Assembly (NCBI GenBank): GCA_017558145.1
Contig: JAFYWF010000052.1
Coordinates: 1-36,423 of the forward strand
Origin: Lachnospiraceae bacterium
Lineage (GTDB): Bacteria; Bacillota; Clostridia; Lachnospirales; Lachnospiraceae
DNA: 36,423 bases
Direction: 5' to 3'
Numbering within the stretch: position 1 is the first letter of the stretch; each line of letters begins with the position of its first letter. The notes below the pieces were generated by a model that was not told the origin of the DNA, made no database searches, and saw nothing but the letters and a program-made list of their open reading frames with translations. This document shows positions 8,118 to 16,998 of this stretch, in pieces. The translations under genes were made by a program, and so were the position numbers.

Positions 8118-8227
8118 TATTTTCAGAACGAAAAAACATATAGCGTCAGAAGAGGTGCTTTGTTTTTTATGTTATATACATTACAGTGAAAGAAATACAA
8201 AAAGAGATAAAGAAAGAGCGTGAAAAA

Positions 8228-10216
8228 ATGAAAAAAAGATTATTAAAAAAATTATTATGCTGGATTATGATTATAACTTTTTCAATATCTACGGTTCCGG
8301 TATTGGCAACTGAGAAAAAGGAAACGGTAGATGAAATTATACGTAAAATGTCTTTAAGGGATAAAATTATGCAAATGATGATGTTGTCCTTCCGCTATTG
8401 GGATGAGAATCCACAGGATAGTCAGGAGCAGGTTAATTTTACGGAAATGAATGATCAGGTAAGTTGGATTGTTGAAAATTATAAACCAGGTGCAGTTATT
8501 TACTTTGCACAGAATCTGGAAGAAACAAAGCAATCCTACGAGCTTACTATGAAATTTCAAGAAGCAGCCATGAAAAACGATGGTCTTCCTATGATGATTT
8601 GTGCAGACCAGGAAGGGGGATTGGTGTATCGTTTGAAAAGCGGTACAGCCATGCCTGGAAATATGGCATTGGGAGCCACTTCCAATCCTCAATATTCTTA
8701 TTTGACAGGACAGGTTATCGGAAGTGAGCTTAATGCAATAGGAATTAACACCAATTTGGCACCTGTAGTAGATGTGAATAATAATGCAAATAATCCAGTA
8801 ATAGGGTTGCGCTCTTATAGTGACGATCCTAAAGTAGTTGGAGAAATGGCGTCGGAAGCCATGAAAGGAATTGCGGAAAGTGATGTTATTAGTTGTGCAA
8901 AACATTTTCCTGGACATGGAGATACTTCTGTGGATTCCCATTATGGCCTACCTTGTGTGGATAAGTCCTTGGATGAATTGAAAAACTGTGAATTGATGCC
9001 GTATGAGACACTCATTGCAGGCGGAATAGATATGATAATGACAGCACATATTTTATATTCTCAGTTGGAAAAAGATACCATCTATTCTTTGAAAACAGGA
9101 AAAGAAGAAGCATTACCTGCAACTATGTCAGACGACATTATTACAGGATTGCTGAAAGAGAGTATGGGATTCGAAGGGATTGTAGTAACGGATGCCATGA
9201 ATATGGAGGGTATTACAAATAGTTGGGATGAGGTACAGGCAGTAGTTAATGCCATTGCAGCTGGAGTGGATATGATATGTATGCCTTGTAATTTGACCAG
9301 TATGGAAGATGTGGCCTCATTAGAAAAAATTATTGAGGGAATAGAAGCGGCTGTACAAGAGGAAAATATTCCTGTAAGTCGTATAGATGATGCTGTTACT
9401 AGAATATTGACAGTGAAGCATAAATTTGGAATTTTGGATTGGAATGCTTCGAAGTATTCTTTGGAAAATGCGATGACTATTGTGGGAAGTGATTACAATA
9501 GAACAATAGAACGTCAGACCGCGGCCGCAGCAGTAACAGTAGTTCAAAATAAAAACAATACCTTACCTTTAAAAATAAAGAAAAGAAGTAAGGTATTGGT
9601 TATGGTACCTTATAAAAATGAAGAAGCCCAGATGTTGATGGGATGGAACCGAGCAAAAGAAGCAGGGTTGATTCCTAATAGTGCAAAAGTACGCAGCGTT
9701 TGCTTTGATGAAAATACTACCTTAAAGACATATAAGAAAGATATTCGATGGGCAGATACGGTGATTATAATTTCAGAAATAGGCAGTGCTGCAAAAATGA
9801 ATGGAGGAAGTTGGGAATCAGCGTATCCTTTAGAGGTAATTTCTTACGCAGAAAAGAAAAGGAAAACTACCATTGTACAATCTGTGAGCAAACCTTACGA
9901 TGTGCAGTCATATCCAATGGCAGACGCTGTATTAGCAGTATATGGAAGTAAAGGTTCCGGAGTGGATCCAACAGAAGCTCTGGTGGGGGGCATAACTAAG
10001 TCGCAAGCAGCTTGTGGACCTAATATTATTGCCGGAATGGAGGTAATTTTAGGAATTTTCGGAGCAAAAGGAACTTTACCGGTGGATATACCTGAGTTTA
10101 TTAATGGAGAGTATACTTCTAAGATTGTATTTCCGAGAGGATATGGTATTGTTTATGAAAGCTTATCCCAGAGCCAAGTATCGGAAACTTTTGTTTTGCA
10201 CCAGGAGAGTAAGTAA
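8228..10216 (+). CDS. nagZ: Secreted GH3 beta-N-acetylhexosaminidase (NagZ type, two-domain)
   Basis: From the ATG at 8228 the protein is 662 aa. The frame extends upstream to a GTG at 8186, but 8228 starts directly with a Sec signal (MKKRLLKKLLCWIMI, cleavage expected after PVLA). The GH3 catalytic domain covers about residues 38-400: the NagZ signature KHFPGHGDT (K225-H226 on) with the D236-S-H238 acid/base dyad, and the nucleophile D322 in VTDAM. A C-terminal GH3_C-like domain follows (about 420-655). The B. subtilis secreted NagZ has the same arrangement. Expected role: removal of GlcNAc from muropeptides or other glycans outside the membrane, for wall recycling. It diverges from the cupin gene. 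Confidence 0.88.
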   Translation: MKKRLLKKLLCWIMIITFSISTVPVLATEKKETVDEIIRKMSLRDKIMQMMMLSFRYWDENPQDSQEQVNFTEMNDQVSWIVENYKPGAVIYFAQNLEETKQSYELTMKFQEAAMKNDGLPMMICADQEGGLVYRLKSGTAMPGNMALGATSNPQYSYLTGQVIGSELNAIGINTNLAPVVDVNNNANNPVIGLRSYSDDPKVVGEMASEAMKGIAESDVISCAKHFPGHGDTSVDSHYGLPCVDKSLDELKNCELMPYETLIAGGIDMIMTAHILYSQLEKDTIYSLKTGKEEALPATMSDDIITGLLKESMGFEGIVVTDAMNMEGITNSWDEVQAVVNAIAAGVDMICMPCNLTSMEDVASLEKIIEGIEAAVQEENIPVSRIDDAVTRILTVKHKFGILDWNASKYSLENAMTIVGSDYNRTIERQTAAAAVTVVQNKNNTLPLKIKKRSKVLVMVPYKNEEAQMLMGWNRAKEAGLIPNSAKVRSVCFDENTTLKTYKKDIRWADTVIIISEIGSAAKMNGGSWESAYPLEVISYAEKKRKTTIVQSVSKPYDVQSYPMADAVLAVYGSKGSGVDPTEALVGGITKSQAACGPNIIAGMEVILGIFGAKGTLPVDIPEFINGEYTSKIVFPRGYGIVYESLSQSQVSETFVLHQESK

Positions 10217-10236
10217 CAATGATAACTGCTTAAAGA

Positions 10237-10256
10237 ATGTAAAATGTATGTAAAAT
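10237..10256 (-). promoter_or_regulatory. Inverted Pho-box-like repeat upstream of the response regulator gene
   Basis: ATGTAAAAT occurs at 10237-10245 and again at 10248-10256, an 11-bp period. It is the exact reverse complement of the ATTTTACAT pair before the Na/Pi cotransporter gene. Direct repeats of TTTACA-like half-sites at 11-bp steps are the known binding pattern of PhoP/PhoB regulators, so autoregulation is inferred. Confidence 0.65.
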
Positions 10257-10340
10257 ATAAGCTATATTACGAATGAAAACTTGAATTTTATATAGGCAAT
10301 CGTTATGATTGTAGAAAATTAAGTACAAGGAGAGCATGTT

Positions 10341-11021
10341 ATGATTTGGTGTGTGGAGGATGATTCCAGCATTCGGGATATAGAAGTATATGCATTAAAA
10401 TCCTCCGGCTTTGAAGCAAGAGGATTTGAGGATGGGGATTCTTTTTGGGATGCTTTACAAGAAAGTAAACCGGACTTGATTATTCTGGATGTAATGCTTC
10501 CGGGCAAGGATGGAGTAACACTTCTAAAAATGATGAAGGAATCAGATAAATATAGAGAGATACCTATTATTATGGCAACGGCTAAGGGGACAGAATATGA
10601 TAAAATTCAAAGTTTGGATTTAGGTGCTGATGATTATTTGGTAAAACCTTTTGGGATTATGGAAATGATCAGTAGAGTAAAGGCTGTATTGCGTCGTTGT
10701 AAACAGATAAAAACGAAAAATACATTATCGTACCAGGGATTGGTTTTAAATGTAGATGAGCACACCGTCACTATTGATGGAGAGAGAGCAACTTTGACTT
10801 ATAAGGAATATAAGTTGTTACATTTATTCTTATCGCAACCGGGGTTGGCGTTTACAAGAGAACAGTTGTTAGTTAGTGTATGGGATACGGATTATATGGG
10901 AGAAAGTCGAACAGTAGATATGCATATACGTACATTACGACAAAAATTAGGGAAATATGGACATGTGATTGAAACTGTCAGAAATGTGGGATATCGTTTG
11001 GAGGTTCAAAATGACAAGTAA
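10341..11021 (+). CDS. phoB: OmpR/PhoB-family response regulator (phosphate regulation)
   Basis: A 226-aa two-domain regulator. The receiver domain (1-120) has the acidic pocket E6/D7, phospho-acceptor D50 in IILDVMLPGKDG, and the conserved lysine in LVKPF. The C-terminal winged helix (about 128-223) has LTYKEYKLL, SRTVDMHIRTLRQKLG and the VRNVGYRL ending of the OmpR/PhoB subfamily. It overlaps the downstream sensor kinase gene by 11 bases. Assignment to the phosphate response rests on the kinase, the Na/Pi cotransporter with PhoU domain next to it, and matching 11-bp repeats at both promoters. A ribosome binding site AAGGAGAG lies before the ATG. The organism may use the name phoP for this gene. 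Confidence 0.88.
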   Translation: MIWCVEDDSSIRDIEVYALKSSGFEARGFEDGDSFWDALQESKPDLIILDVMLPGKDGVTLLKMMKESDKYREIPIIMATAKGTEYDKIQSLDLGADDYLVKPFGIMEMISRVKAVLRRCKQIKTKNTLSYQGLVLNVDEHTVTIDGERATLTYKEYKLLHLFLSQPGLAFTREQLLVSVWDTDYMGESRTVDMHIRTLRQKLGKYGHVIETVRNVGYRLEVQNDK

Positions 11022-12645
11022 GATATTTCGTTCTACTGTCTTAGTCGCTGTTAGTGTATTATTTTTTTCTCTTAGTATTGTAGTAGGCGTATTGTATAAT
11101 CATTTTACCCAAGTACAAGTGGAACAGCTGAAAAATGAGTTAAGTTTAGCAGTAACAGGTACAGAACAATATGGAAATGCTTTTTTGGAAAATGTAGAAG
11201 CAGATCGTTTCCGTGTAACCTGGATTGATGTAGATGGAAAGGTTTTATTTGATACCCAAGTGGATCAGTTTACTATGGAAAATCACGCGGATCGTGAGGA
11301 AATCAAAGAGGCTATAGCAGAAGGAACGGGGAGTGCGGTTCGTATTTCTACCACTTTGACAGAGCAGACTTTTTATGAAGCACAAAAATTAAAAGATGGA
11401 ACCATTCTTCGTATTTCGGCAAATCAAAAATCGGCCTGGTCATTGATGATGGGAATGATGTGGCCAATTGTTTTAATTGGGATTTTAGCTTTAGGTTCAT
11501 CTGCTTTTTTGGCGCATCAAATGGCAACCAAAATTGTTGAACCGTTGAATAAATTGGATTTAGAATATCCTTTAAAAAATGAAGTTTATGAAGAAATATC
11601 TCCTTTATTACATCGTATTCATCGTCAGCATAATTTGATAAAAACTCAAATGGAGGAATTACAACGAAAATCAGATGAATTTTCGCAGATTACAGAGTCT
11701 ATGCAAGAGGGGCTTGTGTTGTTGGATAGTCATTGTACGGTCTTAAGTATTAATCCGTTTGCCAAGCAGTTATATGAAGCTAATGATGATTGTATTGGAA
11801 AAAATTTCCTCACAATTGATAAATCAAGTATCATGAGAATGGCTGTAAATGATGCTTTAGACAAAGGACGAGGTTATGCCAGAGCGAATTACAATGGTAG
11901 GGAATACCAGTTTGATTTGAGTTGTATTAAATCGGAAGGTGTAGTCATTGGCGCTGTTGTTTTAGCCTTTGATATTACAGAAAGATTTCAAGCAGAACAG
12001 ATGCGTCGAGAATTTTCTGCTAATGTTTCTCATGAACTTAAAACTCCTTTGCAGGGAATTATTGGAAGTGTGGAATTGTTGGAAAATAATCTTGTGAAGT
12101 CAGAAGATGTTCCTAGATTTGTAGGTCATATTCGAAAAGAAGCAGCTAGATTAGTAACTCTTATTGATGATATTATTCATTTATCACAGTTAGATGAAGG
12201 TGTAGAAGTTCCTACGGAAAAGGTTGATTTATTGGCTATTGCAGTGGATGTAAAAGAACTTCTTGAAAATAGTGCAGCACAAAAAGGAATTACTATTGAC
12301 GTTTCGGGAAAAGGTTTTACAGTACAAGGTGTTCAAAGAATGCTTCAGGAAGCTGTATATAACTTATGTGATAATGCTATTAAATATAATGTACAAGGTG
12401 GTAAGGTTAATATTCATGTTGAAGATAAATGTTTAACAGTAGAAGATACCGGGATTGGTATTCCAATGGAACATCAAAGCAGGGTTTTCGAAAGATTTTA
12501 TCGAGTGGATAAGAGCCATTCAAAAGAATCAGGTGGAACAGGTTTGGGACTTTCTATCGTTAAGCATACAGTTGCTTATCATCAAGCAACGATTAGTATG
12601 GAAAGTGAACTGGGAAAAGGAACAAAAATATATATTGGATTTTAA
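11011..12645 (+). CDS. phoR: PhoR-type sensor histidine kinase
   Basis: The start at 11011 is set by GGAGG at 11000-11004, inside the end of the regulator gene; this gives 544 aa. Order: membrane segment (about 7-30), extracytoplasmic sensor loop (about 31-148) with Cache-like appearance, second membrane segment (about 150-172), linker, PAS domain (about 222-325), HisKA with phosphorylated H341 in NVSHELKTPL, then the HATPase domain with NLCDNAIKYN (N box), DTGIGIP (G1) and GGTGLGLSIVK (G2). This is the layout of PhoR. It phosphorylates the adjacent regulator. The tight overlap indicates translational coupling. Confidence 0.9.
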   Translation: MTSKIFRSTVLVAVSVLFFSLSIVVGVLYNHFTQVQVEQLKNELSLAVTGTEQYGNAFLENVEADRFRVTWIDVDGKVLFDTQVDQFTMENHADREEIKEAIAEGTGSAVRISTTLTEQTFYEAQKLKDGTILRISANQKSAWSLMMGMMWPIVLIGILALGSSAFLAHQMATKIVEPLNKLDLEYPLKNEVYEEISPLLHRIHRQHNLIKTQMEELQRKSDEFSQITESMQEGLVLLDSHCTVLSINPFAKQLYEANDDCIGKNFLTIDKSSIMRMAVNDALDKGRGYARANYNGREYQFDLSCIKSEGVVIGAVVLAFDITERFQAEQMRREFSANVSHELKTPLQGIIGSVELLENNLVKSEDVPRFVGHIRKEAARLVTLIDDIIHLSQLDEGVEVPTEKVDLLAIAVDVKELLENSAAQKGITIDVSGKGFTVQGVQRMLQEAVYNLCDNAIKYNVQGGKVNIHVEDKCLTVEDTGIGIPMEHQSRVFERFYRVDKSHSKESGGTGLGLSIVKHTVAYHQATISMESELGKGTKIYIGF

Positions 12646-12649
12646 TAGA

Positions 12650-12720
12650 AAAGGTTGTTGTAATTGGAGCAAAGACAGAAGAAATTTTGGCATTGATTTT
12701 TTACAACAGCCTTTAATTTT
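12650..12720 (+). terminator. Possible terminator after phoR
   Basis: AAAGGTTGTTGTAA (12650-12663) can pair with TTACAACAGCCTTT (12701-12714), one G-U pair, followed by AATTTT. The loop is long (37 bases), so the strength is uncertain. Its tail runs straight into the Pho-box-like repeats of the next gene. Confidence 0.4.
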
Positions 12721-12758
12721 ACATAAATTTTACATAAGCTTTTCAAAACCTATATAGT
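12716..12758 (+). promoter_or_regulatory. Pho-box-like promoter of the Na/Pi cotransporter gene
   Basis: ATTTTACAT is at 12716-12724 and again at 12727-12735. Read as half-sites these are TTTACA at 12718, TTTACA at 12729 and TTTTCA at 12740, each 11 bp apart. A -10-like TATAGT follows at 12753-12758, and no good -35 is visible, as expected for an activator-dependent promoter. The spacing and sequence fit the PhoP/PhoB recognition pattern known in Bacillus and enterobacteria. Confidence 0.7.
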
Positions 12759-12824
12759 ATTTCGCGGGAGTAAAATATATGATTAAAAATGTTGGGAAAT
12801 AGAAAGATTTGTAAAGGAGTTCAT

Positions 12825-14597
12825 ATGACATTTTATATTTTTAAAATAATTTCCTTATTAGGAGGATTAGCTTTATTCCTGTTTGGAATGGATGTAATGG
12901 GAAAATCTTTGGAAAGAACTGCTGGTGGGAAATTGCAGACAATTTTGGCAAAAATGAGCAGTAACGTATTTAAAGGTTTTCTATTGGGAATGGGAGTTAC
13001 GGCTGTAATTCAGTCTTCTTCTGCAACAACAGTTATGGTGGTGGGGTTTGTTAACTCCGGTATTATGACTTTGAAACAAGCGGTAGGAGTTATTATGGGA
13101 TCCAACATTGGTACCACTGTTACAGCATGGATTTTATCTCTCTCAGGTTTGGAAGGAGATAGTTTTATTATTCAGCTTTTTAAACCATCCACCTTGGCAC
13201 CTATGTTAGCCATTTGTGGCATTGTATTGTATATGTTTACTAAGAGTGAAAAGAAAAAGAACATTGGAACAATTATGTTGGGATTCATGGCATTGATGAC
13301 TGGTATGGATTTAATGAGTGGATCTATGTCTTTTTTAAAGAGTGAAGCTTGGTTTGCGGAACTGATGATTTCTTTTACGAATCCATTTGTAGGAATATTA
13401 TTTGGTGCTGTGTTGACTGCAGTAATTCAATCTTCTTCTGCATCTATCGGTATTTTGCAAGGATTATGTGGTACTGGTGTTGTAAGCTTTGGAGCAGCCC
13501 TTCCTATTATTTTAGGACAGAATATAGGAACTTGTGTTACCGCTTTATTAGGTAGTGTAGGCGCTAATAGAAATGCTCGTCGTACTGCAAGTGTGCATAT
13601 GTTGTTTAATGTGGTAGGAGTTATTATTTTTGCAGTTATTTTTTATGGAGTAGGAATGTTTCTTCCTTGGAAGTTTCTGACAGAAACTGCAAGTGCATGG
13701 AATATTGCAGTCATTCATACCTGTTTTAACGTGGCTGCTACTTGTGTGTTAATGCCGATGAATGGATTGCTTGTAAAATTGGCATATATGATAATTCCGG
13801 AAGTGAAAGAACCGGAGAAGGTGGAACTTTTGGATGAACGTTTATTAGCAACTCCTGCAGTAGCGGTACAACGAGCACAGGAAATTGCAGGACAGATGGC
13901 TGAAGATGCAGCAGAAGCTATGAAGTTAGCGATAGGTTTAACTAAGAGATTTGAAGAAGCTACTATGGAGCGAGTTGTTGAATTAGAAGATAAAACAGAC
14001 CGTTATGAAGATGCGTTGGGAACTTATCTTGTAAAGCTTTCCAATATGAATCTATCTGTACATGATAATCGTATTTTAAATACATTGTTATATACGGTAG
14101 CTGATATCGAACGTGTTGCGGATTATTCGGTTTCCATGGCAAAAGTTGCTTTAGAAATGGAAGAAAAGAAAATTGAATTTTCTGCTCAGGCTAAGGGGGA
14201 ATTAGCGGTATTAGAACAGGCAGTTTTAGATATTGTAGATCGTACTGTTGCGTCCTATAGTACTTTTGATTTAAAAGAAGCGATTAAAATAGAACCACAA
14301 GAACAGGTAGTAAGTACTTTAGTTCGTGAAGTAAAATCACGTCATGTACGTCGTTTGAGAGATGGATTATGTAGCGTAGAATATGGTTTCGTTCTTGAAG
14401 ATTTATTAACTGCATGTGAGAGAACAGCGGCCCATTGTTCTAATGTTGCTGTGGAAATGCTTCAGGTAGCAGAAGGTAAGTTGGAAGCACATGAATATTT
14501 GAATGCATTAAAAACCGGTGAACTTCACGAAAGTGTTGCTTTTGCAGAACAGTTTGCTAAGTACAAAGCAAGATATGCATTCCCTGAAGAAGTATAA
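12825..14597 (+). CDS. Na+/phosphate cotransporter with C-terminal PhoU-like domain (NptA family)
   Basis: Start at 12825 chosen because AAAGGAG lies 5 bases upstream; the frame extends back to 12789. 590 aa. The membrane part (about 1-310) has two Na_Pi_cotrans repeats, each with the substrate-binding QSSS motif: Q63-SSSATT and Q202-SSSASI. The C-terminal part (about 345-580) is helical and cytoplasmic with PhoU-type patterns such as LEDKTDRYEDALG and a second repeat with CERTAAHCSNVA. Bacterial NptA/YjbB proteins import or, when fused to PhoU, possibly export phosphate with sodium. A Pho-box-like promoter and the adjacent two-component system predict induction by phosphate limitation. Confidence 0.92.
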   Translation: MTFYIFKIISLLGGLALFLFGMDVMGKSLERTAGGKLQTILAKMSSNVFKGFLLGMGVTAVIQSSSATTVMVVGFVNSGIMTLKQAVGVIMGSNIGTTVTAWILSLSGLEGDSFIIQLFKPSTLAPMLAICGIVLYMFTKSEKKKNIGTIMLGFMALMTGMDLMSGSMSFLKSEAWFAELMISFTNPFVGILFGAVLTAVIQSSSASIGILQGLCGTGVVSFGAALPIILGQNIGTCVTALLGSVGANRNARRTASVHMLFNVVGVIIFAVIFYGVGMFLPWKFLTETASAWNIAVIHTCFNVAATCVLMPMNGLLVKLAYMIIPEVKEPEKVELLDERLLATPAVAVQRAQEIAGQMAEDAAEAMKLAIGLTKRFEEATMERVVELEDKTDRYEDALGTYLVKLSNMNLSVHDNRILNTLLYTVADIERVADYSVSMAKVALEMEEKKIEFSAQAKGELAVLEQAVLDIVDRTVASYSTFDLKEAIKIEPQEQVVSTLVREVKSRHVRRLRDGLCSVEYGFVLEDLLTACERTAAHCSNVAVEMLQVAEGKLEAHEYLNALKTGELHESVAFAEQFAKYKARYAFPEEV

Positions 14598-14612
14598 TTA
14601 TTAAGATATATG

Positions 14613-14650
14613 AAAAAAGTCTTACGGAATAGGTTCGGTAAGACTTTTTT
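14613..14650 (+). terminator. Intrinsic terminator after the Na/Pi cotransporter gene
   Basis: AAAAAAGTCTTAC (14613-14625) pairs with GTAAGACTTTTTT (14638-14650) around a 12-base loop. Stem and T tract are strong. Confidence 0.92.
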
Positions 14651-14653
14651 ATT

Positions 14654-14719
14654 TTAATAATGCTCTTTTTCAGAATCCTCTTTTGTGTGACTGTATGGTA
14701 CGATTACTTTATTGTGATA
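14654..14719 (-). pseudogene. Orphan C-terminal fragment of a second cupin gene
   Basis: Reading the minus strand from 14719 to the stop at 14656-14654 gives a piece ending SHTKEDSEKEHY, nearly the same as the cupin end HRTREDSEKDHY at 7607-8035. The DNA is also similar (compare 7607-7650 with 14654-14695). Upstream on the minus strand the frame stops at 14722-14720, and no cupin core remains. It is best explained as the 3' relic of a deleted paralogue, positioned convergent to a transporter gene terminator in the way the intact copy is to pgeF. Confidence 0.6.
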
Positions 14720-14865
14720 TTATTTATACTGTATAGAAATATGAATGCAAGATCAGAATTTGTATCATTGTGTTAGATTGTGTTACTATGGAAATAAGAT
14801 TTATTTATATAAAATTATTGTTTCGAACGGAGAAATAAAACTATTATAATTGGGGAATGAGGATT
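14720..14865 (+). promoter_or_regulatory. Upstream region of the glycerate kinase operon with a probable -10
   Basis: TATAAT at 14845-14850 is a consensus -10. The best -35 candidates (TTTCGA at 14821-14826, 18-bp spacer) are weak. This would place a start site near 14857, about 100 bases before the kinase gene. The rest of this AT-rich interval shows nothing else. Confidence 0.4.
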
Positions 14866-14937
14866 ATGAAAAAGAGAGATTACAGATTGCATCAGCCGAT
14901 TATGGAGAATGAAAGACGACACGAGATGTGGTTATAA
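14866..14937 (+). CDS. Possible 23-codon small ORF ahead of glycerate kinase
   Basis: ATG at 14866 opens a 23-codon frame (MKKRDYRLHQPIMENERRHE, then MWL and stop) that ends 18 bases before the kinase start. GGGGA lies 9 bases upstream and GAGG 3 bases upstream, neither at ideal spacing. The peptide is basic and acidic with no hydrophobic run. It could be a leader or upstream ORF affecting translation of the kinase, or chance. Confidence 0.25.
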   Translation: MKKRDYRLHQPIMENERRHEMWL

Positions 14938-14955
14938 AGAAAAGGAATGGGAAAA

Positions 14956-16098
14956 ATGAAGGTTGTAATAGCGATTGATTCATTTAAGGGAAGTTTATCT
15001 TCTTTAGAAGCGGGAGAAGCAATTAAGTATGGGGTATTGAAAGTAATGCCGGATGCGAAAGTTGTTGTACGTCCTTTGGCTGATGGTGGTGAAGGAACGA
15101 TAGAAGCACTTACATTCGGTATGGGAGGTCAAGTGGAATCTGTAGAAGTAACAGGTCCTTTAGGGGAAAAAGTAAAATGTCGGTATGGAATTTTAGAAGA
15201 AAGTAAAACAGCTATTATGGAAATGGCACAAGCAGCAGGAATTACTTTAGTTCCAGAGGCAAAGAGGAATCCACTTAATACAACAACGTACGGTGTTGGC
15301 GAAGTAATCAAAGATGCAATTGCAAAAGGATGTCGTAATTTTATTGTTGGCATAGGAGGAAGTGCCACAAATGATGGTGGTATTGGTATGCTTCAAGCAT
15401 TGGGTTATGGAATGCTTGATAAAGATGGGAAACAAGTTCCATTTGGTGCAAAAGGATTAAAAGAAATTGTAAAGATTACAGAGGAACAGGTCATTCCGGA
15501 ATTAAAAGAGTGTAGTTTTCGTATAGCATGTGATGTAACAAATCCTTTGTGTGGAGAATTTGGATGTAGTGCAGTATTTGGACCGCAGAAAGGTGCTGAT
15601 GATCTAATGATTGTGCAGATGGATAAGTGGCTTGCTGAATATGCCAATCTTACATCTGAGAAATATGAAAAAGCAAATGCAAATTATCCGGGGACAGGAG
15701 CAGCAGGAGGAATGGGATTTGCATTTTTAGCATACACGAATGCTGTGATGGAATCGGGAATTAAGATTGTTCTTGAAGAAACGAAGTTAGAAAATTATGT
15801 GAAAGATGCAGATATAGTTATAACCGGTGAAGGAAAATTGGATAGTCAGACAGTGTTTGGAAAAGCTCCCATTGGTGTGGCCCACATAGCAAAAAAATAC
15901 AATAAAACAGTGATTGCATTTGCAGGTGCAGTTACAGAGGATGCAATTGCATGTAATGAACATGGTATAGATGCATTTTTTTCGATACTTAGAAACATTC
16001 AGACGATACAAGAAGCAATGGATGTATCAAATGCAAGAGCCAATATGGTAAATACGGTGGAACAGGTATTTCGTTTGCTAAAAATAAAAGGTGTTTGA
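14956..16098 (+). CDS. Glycerate 2-kinase (GarK/GlxK family)
   Basis: The ATG at 14956 is preferred to 14947 because AAAGGA ends at 14946, directly touching the earlier ATG, and because family members begin MKxVIAxDSFKGS. 380 aa, the usual length. Family motifs: IDSFKGSLSS near the start, PLADGGEGT, GIGGSATNDGGIG, CDVTNPLCG, FGPQKGA, PGTGAAGGMGF and ITGEGKLDSQT. The enzyme phosphorylates D-glycerate with ATP, giving 2-phosphoglycerate for glycolysis. It is followed after 18 bases by an SDR gene, so the pair is probably one operon; if the SDR acts on tartronate semialdehyde or a related compound, the two would form a short glycerate route, but that is only a suggestion. Confidence 0.92.
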   Translation: MKVVIAIDSFKGSLSSLEAGEAIKYGVLKVMPDAKVVVRPLADGGEGTIEALTFGMGGQVESVEVTGPLGEKVKCRYGILEESKTAIMEMAQAAGITLVPEAKRNPLNTTTYGVGEVIKDAIAKGCRNFIVGIGGSATNDGGIGMLQALGYGMLDKDGKQVPFGAKGLKEIVKITEEQVIPELKECSFRIACDVTNPLCGEFGCSAVFGPQKGADDLMIVQMDKWLAEYANLTSEKYEKANANYPGTGAAGGMGFAFLAYTNAVMESGIKIVLEETKLENYVKDADIVITGEGKLDSQTVFGKAPIGVAHIAKKYNKTVIAFAGAVTEDAIACNEHGIDAFFSILRNIQTIQEAMDVSNARANMVNTVEQVFRLLKIKGV

Positions 16099-16116
16099 TA
16101 GACGGAGGGTATGTAA

Positions 16117-16929
16117 ATGATTAATTATGGATTACAAGATAAAGTTGTTATCGTTACGGGTGCTAATAATCCTTGGGGAATTGGTGCAACCACAGCGCTT
16201 GCATTTGCACGTGAAGGAGCCAAAGTAGCTTTGATATATAAAAAAGTGTTTCGGCCGTTTGATGAAAGTAAGACAGATAAAAATGGAGTAGACAGATATT
16301 ATGCAGCCAATGCCGGAAATGCGGATGTTGTAGAAAAAAGACTTAAGGAAATTAATGCGGAATATTTGATTTTGGAAAGTGATATTTCCCAAGAGGAAGC
16401 AGTAAAAGAAATTTATGCCACTGTGATGGACCAATTTGGGCGAGTTGATATCTTGGTGAATAACGCAGCAACAGATGATGAAAATGGTTTTGATACCATT
16501 GAAAAAATCACACAACAGGTAATAGATGATACCTTTGGAGTTAATGTGCGTGGAAGCATTTTGATGACAAGGGAATTTGTTAATTATCGTGGCGATTATG
16601 GAAGAATCATCAATCTTTCTACAGATGCAGCACAGGTTTTTGCAGGTCAGATTACCTATGGGGCTAGTAAGGCAACCTTGGAGGCACTTACCCGTAGTAT
16701 AGCCCTTGAAGTGGGAAAATATGGAATTACAGTGAATTGTGTTGCTCCGGGACCAACTCAGACCGGTTGGATTGATGAAGATTTGGAGGAAGCAGTTCTT
16801 CCGTTGATTCCAATGGGAAAATTAATACAACCGGAAGATATTGCATTCACGATTTTGTTTTTAGCCAGTGAGCAGGCAAAAATGCTCACGGGACAAGTTA
16901 TAAAAGTGTCCGGAGGACATGCGTTATAA
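16117..16929 (+). CDS. Classical short-chain dehydrogenase/reductase
   Basis: A 270-aa NAD(P)-dependent SDR. The Rossmann motif is VTGANNPWGIG (residues 13-23) with two extra residues compared with TGxxxGIG, the NNA motif is at 115-117, and the catalytic set is S168, Y181 and K185 in YGASK. The GMGKLxxPEDIAxxxxFLAS pattern and VSGG ending resemble 3-oxoacyl-ACP reductases (FabG-like). There is a longer loop after the second strand (about 42-80). GGAGGG lies before the ATG. Substrate unknown. The gene follows glycerate kinase by 18 bases and is likely co-transcribed. Confidence 0.88.
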   Translation: MINYGLQDKVVIVTGANNPWGIGATTALAFAREGAKVALIYKKVFRPFDESKTDKNGVDRYYAANAGNADVVEKRLKEINAEYLILESDISQEEAVKEIYATVMDQFGRVDILVNNAATDDENGFDTIEKITQQVIDDTFGVNVRGSILMTREFVNYRGDYGRIINLSTDAAQVFAGQITYGASKATLEALTRSIALEVGKYGITVNCVAPGPTQTGWIDEDLEEAVLPLIPMGKLIQPEDIAFTILFLASEQAKMLTGQVIKVSGGHAL

Positions 16930-16998
16930 TTGATAACGTAAAGTGAAAATATTGAAAAAGATGGCGGTTATGATTCAACATCCTCGATTTGATATGGA

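Noticed and set aside
8186..8227. Upstream GTG start for the GH3 gene
   Set aside because: It would put a charged 14-residue segment before the signal peptide and has no ribosome binding site; the ATG at 8228 gives a normal signal peptide.
8354..8941. Minus-strand 195-codon frame inside the GH3 gene
   Set aside because: The plus-strand gene has clear family motifs throughout; the reverse frame has Ile/His-rich shadow composition.
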